The position numbers and the translations under genes were made by a program. A DNA stretch of 64,000 nt from Sulfitobacter sp. F26204 (lineage in GTDB: Bacteria; Pseudomonadota; Alphaproteobacteria; Rhodobacterales; Rhodobacteraceae), in NCBI RefSeq assembly GCF_026410305.1, contig NZ_JAPMLQ010000002.1, positions 62,001-126,000 on the forward strand, written 5' to 3'. This document shows positions 8,778-17,676 of this stretch, piece by piece. A model generated the notes under the pieces. That model did not search any database, was not told the origin of the DNA, and saw only the letters and a program-made list of their open reading frames with translations. Each line of letters begins with the position of its first letter. The stretch's first letter is position 1.

Positions 8778-10486
8778 CAGACTGGTTCGCCCTTGGTGAT
8801 CGCAGCTTGGACACTGGCAATGGCGTCTGCCGATAATCCGTAGGTTTCTGCTGCCGTCTGGGCTGAAATGTAACCACGCGCCAGATCGCGTTTGACCAAT
8901 GCGACGGGGCGTTCGGCTGGCGTGCCGTATCCGCCGCCGCCCGGGAATGCCATCATCACCTTACGTCCGTGCGGGACAAATTGCTTTCCCTTGCCATACA
9001 TTCTGGTGCCGTCATCCTGAGCAATCGTCGTGGATGCACCTGCGGCACCACCGCGCCGCCCGCGGGCAGGGTGGTCGACGCGATCAAACATCGCCTGAAG
9101 GTCAAATTCGTGCCCTTCACGTGCGCCAACAACCATATATTGGCCCAGCCCGCCGCGATGCTTGCCTGCGCCCCCGGAATCGGGGCGTAGCTCCTTGCGC
9201 CAGATGATCACGGGCCCCGCGTGTTCGGTTGCCTCAACCGGCATTGTCATCACGCCAGAGGGAAAGGCCGTGGCATTCAACCCGTCATGGGCAGGTCGGG
9301 CACCGGAACCGCCGGAGTTAAAGGTTAAAACCTCGCGGCGCACGGCATCATTTGGTGCAGGCGCATCCATTCTGGGCCGCAGTGACACCTGAAAGTTGCA
9401 CAGACAACCTGCGCCCTCGGCAGGGACAAGGCCGGGCACGATCTTGTCAAAGGCGTTAAACACCACATCAGGAATGAAATGACCGACAATATGGCGCAGG
9501 GCTACCGGGGCAGGATGCAATGCGTTGACAATGGTGTTGTCGGGTGCCGTGATCTGGAACGGGGCAAGAGATGCCGCGTTATTTGGAATTTCCGGCGCGA
9601 TCGCGACTTTGAGTGCATAACAGGCATAGGCCTTGGCATAAACCAGGGGACAATTGATTCCCTTGCGGTCAACACCGGACGAACCGGTGAAATCGGAAAT
9701 GATGCGGTCTTCTTCGATTGTCAGTTTGACCTTGAGGGAGATCGGGGCGGAAAACCCGTCAACTGTCATTTCGCCGGTCGCAGTCTCGCGCGGGAGCGCC
9801 GCGATCCGTTCCAGAGTGGCGCGGCGTGAGTTGTCGAGGATAAAGGCGGCGATACTGTCCAGCGTTTCCAGTTCGAATTCCTGCATCATGTCGATCAATC
9901 GGCGATGGCCGATCTCGTTGCAGGTGGTCAGGGCATAGATATCGCCGATCAATTGATCCGGCTCGCGCACATTGCCGCGGATGATGCGCACCAGCGTTTG
10001 GTCGACCTCGCCACCGGCAGCAAATTTCATGATAGGGATGTACAGACCTTCTTCGTAGACGCTGGCCCCGTCGGCACCAAAACCGCGCCCGCCAATATCG
10101 ACAACATGCGCAGTGCAGGCAAAAAAACCAACCAGGACATCGTTATGAAAGGACGGCGTGACCATTGTGATGTCGTGCAGGTGACCTGTGCCTTCCCAGG
10201 GATCATTGGTGATATAGACGTCCCCCTTGAAAATATTCTGCCGCCCGATGCGCCGGATGAAATGCGCGACCGCATCGGCCATGGCGTTCACATGCCCTGG
10301 GGTGCCGGTCACGGCCTGCGCCAACATCTGGCCATGGGTATCATAGACGCCGGCGGAAAGGTCGCCTGCCTCACGGACCGATGTGGAAAATGCAGTACGC
10401 ACGAGGGCTTGTGCCTGTTCCTCGACAACTGAGATCAGGCGGTTCCACATCACCTGGTAGGCGACGGTTGAATGCTCTTTGGTCAT
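8777..10486 (-). CDS. Hydantoinase B/oxoprolinase family protein
   Basis: A 569-residue HyuB-type subunit of ATP-dependent hydantoinase/5-oxoprolinase/acetone-carboxylase-like enzymes. The N terminus (VREAGDLSAGVYDTHGQMLAQ) and ITNDPWEGTGHLHDITM are diagnostic of the family. With HyuA upstream it would hydrolyse a cyclic amide such as an N-substituted hydantoin or 5-oxoproline using ATP. An AAGG sequence precedes the ATG. Three bases separate it from hyuA and it overlaps the aldolase gene, so the three are one leftward operon. Confidence 0.9.
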   Translation of the reverse strand: MTKEHSTVAYQVMWNRLISVVEEQAQALVRTAFSTSVREAGDLSAGVYDTHGQMLAQAVTGTPGHVNAMADAVAHFIRRIGRQNIFKGDVYITNDPWEGTGHLHDITMVTPSFHNDVLVGFFACTAHVVDIGGRGFGADGASVYEEGLYIPIMKFAAGGEVDQTLVRIIRGNVREPDQLIGDIYALTTCNEIGHRRLIDMMQEFELETLDSIAAFILDNSRRATLERIAALPRETATGEMTVDGFSAPISLKVKLTIEEDRIISDFTGSSGVDRKGINCPLVYAKAYACYALKVAIAPEIPNNAASLAPFQITAPDNTIVNALHPAPVALRHIVGHFIPDVVFNAFDKIVPGLVPAEGAGCLCNFQVSLRPRMDAPAPNDAVRREVLTFNSGGSGARPAHDGLNATAFPSGVMTMPVEATEHAGPVIIWRKELRPDSGGAGKHRGGLGQYMVVGAREGHEFDLQAMFDRVDHPARGRRGGAAGASTTIAQDDGTRMYGKGKQFVPHGRKVMMAFPGGGGYGTPAERPVALVKRDLARGYISAQTAAETYGLSADAIASVQAAITKGEPV

Positions 10487-10489
10487 GGA

Positions 10490-12595
10490 TCAGCCTTTCA
10501 TTTCGTTTACAGCGTCCTTGCCATGGACAAGCACGTCAATGCAGCCGTCAGGCTGGCGCAAGGCGGTACGGCTTGAGGGAACAATGATCGTCGTTTCATC
10601 CTCGGTTATCGCTGCCGGACCAACGGCTTGCATACCCTCCCTCATCTCTTGTCGCAAAATCACGGCGCTGTTCTGGAGGGCAGCCAAAGCAGGATCAAAA
10701 AGCGCACGATGCGTCGTGATCGGCGCGGTACCTGCCGGCTCGGCCGTGGCCACCCGCGCGATTTTCTCGGGAGGAGTTGTCGCATTCACAGACCAGACGG
10801 TGATCTCTATGTCGAGACCCTCGACCTTGCGGCCGAACAACTTGGCATAGTCTTCTTCAAACAAGCGCTGGAAAGTTGCGACATCTGGGTTTGTTGCCTC
10901 ATCGACGTCAAGGATGATGGGAATTTCCCAGCCTTGACCCGAATATCGCATGTAAGCCTTGTATTCGGACAGGATTGTGGCGTCTGGCGCACAGGTGCGC
11001 ACGAAACCTGTGGCCTCTGATTGTAACTCACCCAGCAGTCTCTTGATCCTGCCTGCGTCAAAGTCTGACAGTCGCATATAGACAGAGCGGTTTGCCTCAA
11101 AGCTGAAGGGAGCGCGTAAAAAGCCGATGGCCGATCCTACACCAGCGCCCGGCGGCACCAGCAACCGGTTCACACCAAGCTTTTCACAAAGACGTCCGGC
11201 ATGCAGCGGGGCGGCACCGCCAAAGGCGATCATCGTATATTGTGAAAGGTCCTCGCCGTTTTCGACTGCGTGCACGCGCGCGGCATTGGCCATGTTTTCG
11301 TCAACCACTTCGGCAAGACCAAAAGCAGATGTGGCAGCGTCCATGTCCAGCACATCACCGAGAACGGAGGTCAAGGCGTTTTTGGAACTGTCGGTGTCTA
11401 ACGTAATGCTCCCACCAGCAAAATTATCGGGATCGAGTTTGCCCAACACCAGATCTGCGTCGGTCACGGCGGGTTTCAGGCCTCCACGCCCGTAACAGGC
11501 AGGGCCCGGTTCGGAGCCTGCGCTTTCCGGTCCGACGCGAATCTGATGCATCGCATCGACATGGGCGAGCGATCCGCCACCTGCGCCGATCTCGACCATA
11601 TCGATCACGGGAATTGAAATTGGCATGCCCGAACCTTTCTTGAACCGGTAGGTTCGCGCCACTTCGAAAACACGGGATGTTTTGGGCGTCTGGTTCTTGA
11701 TCAGGCAAATCTTGGCCGTGGTGCCGCCCATGTCAAAGGACAGCACCTTGTCCAACCCGTAGCGCGCCGCGATGTGGGCGGCAAAGACCGCACCGCCTGC
11801 TGGACCGGATTCCACCAGACGCACGGGGAACTCCGCCGCACTTTCGATTGAGATAATCCCACCGCCCGAATGCATCAGGAATATGTTGCAACTGACACCC
11901 TCGTCCGCCAACCGCCCTTCCAGACGGCCCAGATAGGATTTCATCAACGGTTTTATATAGGCATTGGCAACCACGGTGTTAAAGCGTTCATATTCGCGCA
12001 TCTGCGGCGATACTTCGGAGGAAAGTGAAACCATCGCATCCGGCATCATCTCTGCGAGGACATCGCGTACCAATTGTTCGTGACTGTTGTTGAGATAGGA
12101 ATGGATCAGGCCAACGGCGACACTCTCATAGCCCGCCGTCTTGATCCGGGCAACGACATCCTCGACATCCGCCCGTGTGAGCGGGACCAGGATCGCACCC
12201 TGTGCATCCACCCGCTCGGTCAAGGTATAGCGCATCTGGCGGGGCAACAGAGGTTCAGGCAGGGTGAGATTCAGATCATATTGTTCAAACCGGGATTCGG
12301 TGCGCATTTCGATGACATCGCGAAAACCCTCGGTGGTGATCAACGCGGTCTTGGCACCGCGCCGCTCGATCAGGGCGTTGGTGGCCAATGTCGTGCCATG
12401 AATGATCTGGGTGATGGCAGCGGGTGTGATACCGGCTTTGGCGCAAACCTGGTGCATCCCGTCGATGATGGCATTTTCGGGTGCCACATAGGTGGTCAGC
12501 ACCTTTGTTGAAAAAGTAGCGTCTTCAACCTCAAGCACGACATCCGTGAACGTCCCGCCTATGTCGACACCCAAACGAGCAGATGAAATGTGCAT
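10490..12595 (-). CDS. Hydantoinase A/oxoprolinase family protein
   Basis: A 701-residue HyuA-type subunit. The ASKHA-type ATPase phosphate loop GVDIGGTFTDVVLE is at the N terminus, with HGTTLATNALIERRG and the second nucleotide-binding segment LSFDMGGTTAKICLI further on. I choose the ATG at 12595 (MHISSARL) over an in-frame start 24 bases upstream because AGGGGGA lies about 6 bases before it. The pair HyuA/HyuB hydrolyses cyclic imides with ATP; the substrate here is not readable. Confidence 0.9.
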   Translation of the reverse strand: MHISSARLGVDIGGTFTDVVLEVEDATFSTKVLTTYVAPENAIIDGMHQVCAKAGITPAAITQIIHGTTLATNALIERRGAKTALITTEGFRDVIEMRTESRFEQYDLNLTLPEPLLPRQMRYTLTERVDAQGAILVPLTRADVEDVVARIKTAGYESVAVGLIHSYLNNSHEQLVRDVLAEMMPDAMVSLSSEVSPQMREYERFNTVVANAYIKPLMKSYLGRLEGRLADEGVSCNIFLMHSGGGIISIESAAEFPVRLVESGPAGGAVFAAHIAARYGLDKVLSFDMGGTTAKICLIKNQTPKTSRVFEVARTYRFKKGSGMPISIPVIDMVEIGAGGGSLAHVDAMHQIRVGPESAGSEPGPACYGRGGLKPAVTDADLVLGKLDPDNFAGGSITLDTDSSKNALTSVLGDVLDMDAATSAFGLAEVVDENMANAARVHAVENGEDLSQYTMIAFGGAAPLHAGRLCEKLGVNRLLVPPGAGVGSAIGFLRAPFSFEANRSVYMRLSDFDAGRIKRLLGELQSEATGFVRTCAPDATILSEYKAYMRYSGQGWEIPIILDVDEATNPDVATFQRLFEEDYAKLFGRKVEGLDIEITVWSVNATTPPEKIARVATAEPAGTAPITTHRALFDPALAALQNSAVILRQEMREGMQAVGPAAITEDETTIIVPSSRTALRQPDGCIDVLVHGKDAVNEMKG

Positions 12596-12684
12596 GAAGA
12601 TCCCCCTAGGTTGCGCCAAACATAGGAACCAAAAACACCAAGATGCAAATCGTAATCTTGGCCATGCACTGTGTTTTGATAAAT

Positions 12685-12716
12685 CAGGGCCCTGAATCCT
12701 CAGACACAGGGCCCTG
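12685..12716 (-). terminator. Hairpin terminator downstream of the HtrA-like gene
   Basis: CAGGGCCCTG occurs at 12685-12694 and again at 12707-12716; each copy is a palindrome, so the two copies also pair with one another around a 12-base loop. The hairpin begins 5 bases after the protease stop codon and is followed on the minus strand by an AT-rich stretch. It fits a factor-independent terminator for the leftward protease gene and could also insulate the hyu operon promoter. Confidence 0.65.
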
Positions 12717-12721
12717 TCGGG

Positions 12722-13825
12722 TTACGCCGCGTCAGGTGCGCGGGCGCCGATCGTTACGTTCAGGGTGACCTCTTTGCCACGGCGCAGAACTGTGATTTCT
12801 GCCGAAGCTTCCGGTGGTGTAGTGGCAACGGCGCGTGTCAGGTCGCGCAGTTCTGCAATTTCGACCTCGCCGAAGGACGTGATGATGTCACCCTTCTTCA
12901 GGCCTGCTTCTGATGCTGGGCTGTCCGCGCTTATCGCTTCGATGACTGCGCCTTTGGGCAGGTCGTAACCCAAAACTGCGGCCACTTCGGCTGTCATGGG
13001 CCGGATGCTGACACCCAACCAGCCCCGCGCCACCAACCCGTCGTCGGAAAGGTCGGCGACAATGGTCTGAACGAGGTCGGAAGGTACAGCAAAGCCAATC
13101 CCGACGGACCCGCCACCGGGAGAGATGATTGCGGTGTTGACGCCGATCACCCTGCCGGAGTTGTCAAACAGCGGGCCGCCTGAATTGCCACGGTTGATGG
13201 CGGCGTCGGTCTGGATGAAATCGTCAAAAGGACCCGACCGGATGTCGCGTGACAGGGCCGAAATGATGCCCGAAGTAACGGTACCGCCAAGGCCAAAGGG
13301 ATTGCCAACTGCGACCACTTCGTCACCGACGCGCAGGTTTTCGGAGGTGCCAAAGGAAACTGTCGGCAGGTCCACATCGGCGATGATCTTGAGCACGGCG
13401 ATATCTGTCAACGGATCGCTGCCGACAACCTCGGCGTCAAAACTGCGCCCGTCGGCCAACTTGACCTTGACCGTTTCTGCGCCTGCAACAACGTGGTGGT
13501 TGGTGACGATCTGTCCGTCTGCAGAGATGATGAAACCTGAACCCACGCCTTGATGCGGCGCATCCAGTTGCGGGAGGGCATCACGAAACTGTTCACGCAG
13601 TTGCGGTGGAAGATTGTCAGGCAACATGCCTGTCGCTGGTGTCGCCCTGGTGGTGACTTCGATAAAGACCACAGCTGGTGCCACGGTTTCCACCAAATCG
13701 GCATAGCCACCCGGAGGCACTGCAAATGCAGGTGAGGGCGCGAACGTCAGCGCGGAAGCAGACATGAGCGCAGCACTGAGCGCCAGGGCGGTTGCACGAG
13801 AGGTTAATTTCATTGGAGATCGCAT
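12722..13825 (-). CDS. Periplasmic HtrA/DegP-like serine protease with one PDZ domain
   Basis: A 367-residue trypsin-like protease with a Sec signal peptide (cleavage expected after AFA, residue 35). The catalytic triad is visible: His111 in TNHHVV, Asp141 in LTDIAVL and Ser215 in NRGNSGGP. A single PDZ domain follows (about residues 262-355, GWLGVSIRPMTAEVAAVLG). DegP and DegQ carry two PDZ domains, so this is the shorter DegS-like layout, but with a cleavable signal. GAGG lies before the ATG at 13825. It is divergent from a two-component system across 151 bases, which suggests envelope-stress regulation. Confidence 0.9.
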   Translation of the reverse strand: MRSPMKLTSRATALALSAALMSASALTFAPSPAFAVPPGGYADLVETVAPAVVFIEVTTRATPATGMLPDNLPPQLREQFRDALPQLDAPHQGVGSGFIISADGQIVTNHHVVAGAETVKVKLADGRSFDAEVVGSDPLTDIAVLKIIADVDLPTVSFGTSENLRVGDEVVAVGNPFGLGGTVTSGIISALSRDIRSGPFDDFIQTDAAINRGNSGGPLFDNSGRVIGVNTAIISPGGGSVGIGFAVPSDLVQTIVADLSDDGLVARGWLGVSIRPMTAEVAAVLGYDLPKGAVIEAISADSPASEAGLKKGDIITSFGEVEIAELRDLTRAVATTPPEASAEITVLRRGKEVTLNVTIGARAPDAA

Positions 13826-13976
13826 TGGTATGCCTCATGATTGTCTTTGATGAGGGCAATATGCCTCCCCAAGATTACATCGGGCATTGGCCGTCTATAC
13901 AAATTTGTAACCAGACGATGTCTGACAGCTTTATGTCCTATATAGGCAGGGTTGAACCCAATATCAGGCGGGCGAA

Positions 13977-14648
13977 ATGAAACTATTGATTGTCGAGGAC
14001 GACGCCACAACCGGCAGCTATATCGCACGGGGATTGCGTGAAGAAGGCCATGCTGTGGATCTTGTCGATAATGGCCGAGAAGGACTGATTGCCGCGACCT
14101 CGACCGCATATGATGTGGTCGTGCTGGACCGGATGTTGCCCGAAGTGGACGGTTTTACCATCCTGAAAACCCTGCGCGGTGCAGGGTTTACGACACCAGT
14201 TCTGTTGTTGACCGCACTCAGCGAAGTTGAAGACCGTATCGAGGGGCTGCAAGCGGGGGCTGATGACTATCTGGCCAAACCCTTTGCCTTTGGCGAATTG
14301 TCAGCGCGTGTTGCGGCGCTTGCGCGGCGGCCACAGGCGCTTGAGGCGGAAACCGTTTTGCGCGCGGGCGACCTGGAAATGAACCTGATCACCCGCAAGG
14401 TCACACGAAGCGGGGTCGAGATTGACCTTTTGCCGCGTGAATTTGCGCTACTCGAGCATTTCTTGCGCCGCAAGGGCCGTGTCCAGACCCGCACGATGTT
14501 ACTGGAAAGCGTCTGGGACATTGGGTTTGATCCCGGCACCAATGTTGTTGAAACCCATGTCAGCCGGTTGCGGGCCAAAGTTGACAAGCCTTTTGAACGG
14601 GCGCTGATCGAAACGGTGCGTGGATCTGGCTATCGGATCGTCGCATGA
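13977..14648 (+). CDS. OmpR-family response regulator
   Basis: A 223-residue two-domain regulator. The receiver domain occupies residues 1-115, with the acidic pocket EDD (7-9), phospho-acceptor Asp51 and the conserved Lys in DDYLAKPF. The C-terminal winged-helix DNA-binding domain covers about 125-222, ending in the typical VRGSGYRIV. It overlaps the sensor kinase by four bases (ATGA). It is probably autoregulated and may act on the divergent protease gene; a CCTATATAGG palindrome lies at 13937-13946, about 30 bases before the start. Confidence 0.93.
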   Translation: MKLLIVEDDATTGSYIARGLREEGHAVDLVDNGREGLIAATSTAYDVVVLDRMLPEVDGFTILKTLRGAGFTTPVLLLTALSEVEDRIEGLQAGADDYLAKPFAFGELSARVAALARRPQALEAETVLRAGDLEMNLITRKVTRSGVEIDLLPREFALLEHFLRRKGRVQTRTMLLESVWDIGFDPGTNVVETHVSRLRAKVDKPFERALIETVRGSGYRIVA

Positions 14649-15994
14649 CAGGGCGGTTGCGCCAGATTTGGCGATCCATGCCCTTGCGGCTGGCAATTTT
14701 GCTGGTGGCGCTTTTTGCAACGGTCAGTTTGTTAAGCCTTGCGGCGAGTTATGCCGTGACGCAATCGTCCTTTGAGCAGACCATCCGCGCCGATCTAAGG
14801 CAGGACCTCGCAGGATTCCGCGCCGCCCCGACAGCACGCGCTGTCGCATTGCTTGTCGAGGCGGAATCGCGTGCGGCTGATCCCAACCGTTTCATCCTGA
14901 GTTATATCGCCCCGGACGGGCGCATCTATGGCAACGGGGCGATAGCGCGGGATGACAAGGGGTTTCACATTTTCTCGTTAAATCCTGATCGGGCGGAATT
15001 TGATGGTGAATATCTGTCGCTTACCGAGGCGCTTTATGGTGGCGTCATTACCGTTGCCCGTAGCCGTGTTGAAATCGTGGCCCTGCGCGATGTTTTCGTC
15101 AACATTCTGTTTATCAGCCTTCTACCAACCGTCGTAATCGCGCTTTCCGGTGGGTTGGTGCTTGCGCGTCGCTCCAAACGGCATGTGGAAGTGGTGAGTA
15201 CTGCGCTTGATGAAATGACCAGTGGAGATCTGGCGGCACGGGTGGAGATCGGGCCGCGCTGGTCGGATGATCTCGTGCGAATTGGCGGCAAATTGAACCA
15301 GATGGCAGCGGCGCAGGAAGGTCAGATCCGTGCGCTTCGCGGCGTCACCTCGGACATCGCGCATGACCTGAAAACGCCACTGCAACGAGTAGCGCTTTAC
15401 GTTCAGGATTTGCAGGACCGGGTAAAGGACAACGCACAAGCCGTTGAATTGACTGCACGGCTGGAGGGTGAAGTCGGAAACATGACACGTGTCTTTCAGG
15501 CACTCCTGCAACTGGCGCAAGTCGAAGCAGGATCACCAAAGGCACGGTTTGAAGAGGTCGATCTTGCTCAGGTGTGTCGTCACGTTGTTGAGGTGTTTGA
15601 AGAAAGCGCAGAAGCAAGCGGTCATAGTCTTGCGCTGGATCTCGATGTCGAATCGGCTGTGCTGCAAGGCGATCGCGCGCTTTTGGGGCAGATGGTTTCA
15701 AACCTGATCGAGAACGCCTTGCGTCATACCCCGGCAGGCACGGCCGTCACTGTCAGGCTGGGTCTGCACGGCCAAACCGCGCAGCTGCAGGTTGTTGACA
15801 CCGGTTCGGGTATCCCTGTCGCAGAGCGGCAAAAGGTACTGCAACGCCTCTATCGACTGGACAGGAGCCGCAAGACACCGGGGCACGGACTTGGCTTGAG
15901 CCTTGTTGAGGCTGTGGCCACTTTGCACGGGGCAAGGCTGGTTCTGGAGGACAACAATCCCGGCCTGCGCGTCATCGTCACCTTCGTGACGTAA
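14645..15994 (+). CDS. Sensor histidine kinase
   Basis: A 449-residue membrane kinase. Transmembrane segments lie near residues 17-38 and 152-174 with a periplasmic sensor region of about 110 residues between. A HAMP linker (about 175-228) precedes the dimerisation/phosphoacceptor helix with His240 in SDIAHDLKTP. The ATPase domain has N-box LIENALRHT, G1 DTGSGIP and G2 GHGLGLSLV. It is the partner of the response regulator that it overlaps. The signal sensed is unknown; the neighbouring HtrA protease suggests periplasmic protein damage. Confidence 0.92.
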   Translation: MTGRLRQIWRSMPLRLAILLVALFATVSLLSLAASYAVTQSSFEQTIRADLRQDLAGFRAAPTARAVALLVEAESRAADPNRFILSYIAPDGRIYGNGAIARDDKGFHIFSLNPDRAEFDGEYLSLTEALYGGVITVARSRVEIVALRDVFVNILFISLLPTVVIALSGGLVLARRSKRHVEVVSTALDEMTSGDLAARVEIGPRWSDDLVRIGGKLNQMAAAQEGQIRALRGVTSDIAHDLKTPLQRVALYVQDLQDRVKDNAQAVELTARLEGEVGNMTRVFQALLQLAQVEAGSPKARFEEVDLAQVCRHVVEVFEESAEASGHSLALDLDVESAVLQGDRALLGQMVSNLIENALRHTPAGTAVTVRLGLHGQTAQLQVVDTGSGIPVAERQKVLQRLYRLDRSRKTPGHGLGLSLVEAVATLHGARLVLEDNNPGLRVIVTFVT

Positions 15995-16081
15995 CTGGGC
16001 AATTTATTCCTGCTTTTGCCTTGTCATTCGCGGGGCGCTCTGGCCATTTGCAATAAAAAGCCACAGATGAGGACAGGTTCC

Positions 16082-17044
16082 ATGCGTGCCATGCAAGTTA
16101 TTGCTTATGATACACCGCTTGCGCTGCAGGACATTGAAAGGCCGGTGCCCCTGTCGAGCGAAGTACTGGTTCAGGTCGACACTTGTGGTATGAACTTTGG
16201 TGATACTCTGATGATCAAAGGCACATATCAGGAAAAACCGGCTTTGCCTTTTACCCTCGGCATGGAACTGGCAGGGACAGTCGTTGCAGTTGGCGAAGGT
16301 GTCACCAGCCTCGCACCCGGTCAACGCGTCGCGGCCTATGCAGGCTCCGGCGGATTGGCGGAATTTGCTACCTTGTCCGCGGCATCTTGCGTGCCTATCC
16401 CGGATGAAATGTCGTCAATCGATGCCGCTGCCTTTCTGATCGCCTATGGCACCAGCCATGTCGCGCTTGATTACAAGGCGCGGTTGAAACCAGCAGAACG
16501 CCTGTTGGTGCTTGGTGCCTCGGGAGGGGTCGGGCTGACGGCGGTGGAATTGGGCAAGGTGATGGGTGCCGAAGTAATTGCTTGTGCACGTGGGGGTGAA
16601 AAACTGGAACTGTGCAAGGCTGCAGGAGCAAACCACCTGATCGATTCAGGAAGCGAAGATATTTACGAAAGGGTGAAGGTGCTGGGTGGTGCCGATATTG
16701 TATATGACCCGATTGGAGGCGATCAATTCAAGGCCGCGATGCGGGCATGCAACCCGGAAGCGCGGTTGTTGCCGATCGGTTTTGCCTCTGGCGAAGTGCC
16801 ACAAATTCCGGCAAATATTCTGTTGGTCAAAAACATGACCGTAATGGGCCTCTATTGGGGGGCCTACGCCAAATTGCGCCCCTCGGTTCTGACCGACAGT
16901 TTCAAAACCCTGTTTGACTGGTACGTGGCGGGCAGGTTGAAACCGCATGTCAGCAATGTTTTCTCACTTGTTCAGGCGAATGATGCGCTTGATATGTTGC
17001 GCAAACGCACTGCCACAGGCAAGGTTGTCGTGCAGGTTGCATGA
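16082..17044 (+). CDS. NADPH:quinone oxidoreductase family protein (zinc-free MDR)
   Basis: A 320-residue medium-chain dehydrogenase/reductase. The start at 16082 (MRAMQVIAYDTP) has GAGG about 11 bases upstream; a longer in-frame version adds an unrelated N terminus. The cofactor motif is GASGGVGLTAVELGK, and the structural and catalytic zinc cysteines are absent, as in quinone oxidoreductases and crotonyl-CoA reductase relatives. YDPIGGDQFKAAMR and GLYWGAYA match the QOR branch. Such enzymes reduce quinones or activated alkenes with NADPH. It stands alone 60 bases before the CoxG-like gene. Confidence 0.87.
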   Translation: MRAMQVIAYDTPLALQDIERPVPLSSEVLVQVDTCGMNFGDTLMIKGTYQEKPALPFTLGMELAGTVVAVGEGVTSLAPGQRVAAYAGSGGLAEFATLSAASCVPIPDEMSSIDAAAFLIAYGTSHVALDYKARLKPAERLLVLGASGGVGLTAVELGKVMGAEVIACARGGEKLELCKAAGANHLIDSGSEDIYERVKVLGGADIVYDPIGGDQFKAAMRACNPEARLLPIGFASGEVPQIPANILLVKNMTVMGLYWGAYAKLRPSVLTDSFKTLFDWYVAGRLKPHVSNVFSLVQANDALDMLRKRTATGKVVVQVA

Positions 17045-17104
17045 TGATGACCTGTGCTGCGCGACGTCGTGAAGCCACATTAACCCCAGCCAAGGAATGC
17101 CCCT

Positions 17105-17620
17105 ATGCAAATGTCCGATACCCGCCAGATCGCCGTACCGCCGGCGCAGGTCTATGCTGCCTTGCTGGATCCCGAGACATTGAAAAACTGCGTGCCTGGG
17201 GCACAAGAGGTGTCGGGTTCAGTTGAGGACGGCTTTGTTGCGACGGTTGTGCAAAAGGTCGGACCGGTTAAGGCGACCTTCAAGGGTGAGGTGACGATCT
17301 CTGATCTGGTGCCCGACACATCGCTCAAGATCGACGGATCGGGCAAAGGCGGCGCGGCCGGATTTGCCAAGGGCGGCGCCGAAGTTCGGTTGGCGGAAAA
17401 AGATGGCGGCACCGAACTGAGCTATGATGTCGAGGCCAAAGTGGGTGGTAAACTGGCGCAACTGGGCAGCAGGATCATCGACGGATTTGCCAAGAAAATG
17501 GCGGATCAATTCTTTGAAAATCTTCAGAAGTCGTTGGAAGGGCCAACCGATGTTGCAGCGTCAGAAGACGTAGGTGAAACGCCAGCCAAAAAAGGCTGGT
17601 TTGGTCGTTCAAAGTCGTGA
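17105..17620 (+). CDS. CoxG-like SRPBCC family protein
   Basis: A 171-residue protein of the START/SRPBCC superfamily, carbon monoxide dehydrogenase subunit G branch: PAQVYAALLDPETLKNCVPG and VKATFKGEVTI are typical. CoxG binds the membrane through a C-terminal segment and helps mature Mo-Cu CO dehydrogenase. Here the C-terminal tail (KKGWFGRSKS) is short and basic. No coxMSL genes are nearby, so the name records fold rather than function. The final codons contain CCAGCC and GGCTGG flanking six A, followed by TTTGG, a hairpin that could act as a weak terminator. Confidence 0.8.
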   Translation: MQMSDTRQIAVPPAQVYAALLDPETLKNCVPGAQEVSGSVEDGFVATVVQKVGPVKATFKGEVTISDLVPDTSLKIDGSGKGGAAGFAKGGAEVRLAEKDGGTELSYDVEAKVGGKLAQLGSRIIDGFAKKMADQFFENLQKSLEGPTDVAASEDVGETPAKKGWFGRSKS

Positions 17621-17676
17621 ACGCCCTGTTACCTTTGTGCAAGCTGGTTTAGGTCTTGCGTGCAAAGGGGAACAGC

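Noticed and set aside
17105-17620. Assigning coxG as a CO oxidation gene
   Set aside because: No coxM, coxS or coxL neighbours; only the fold can be supported.
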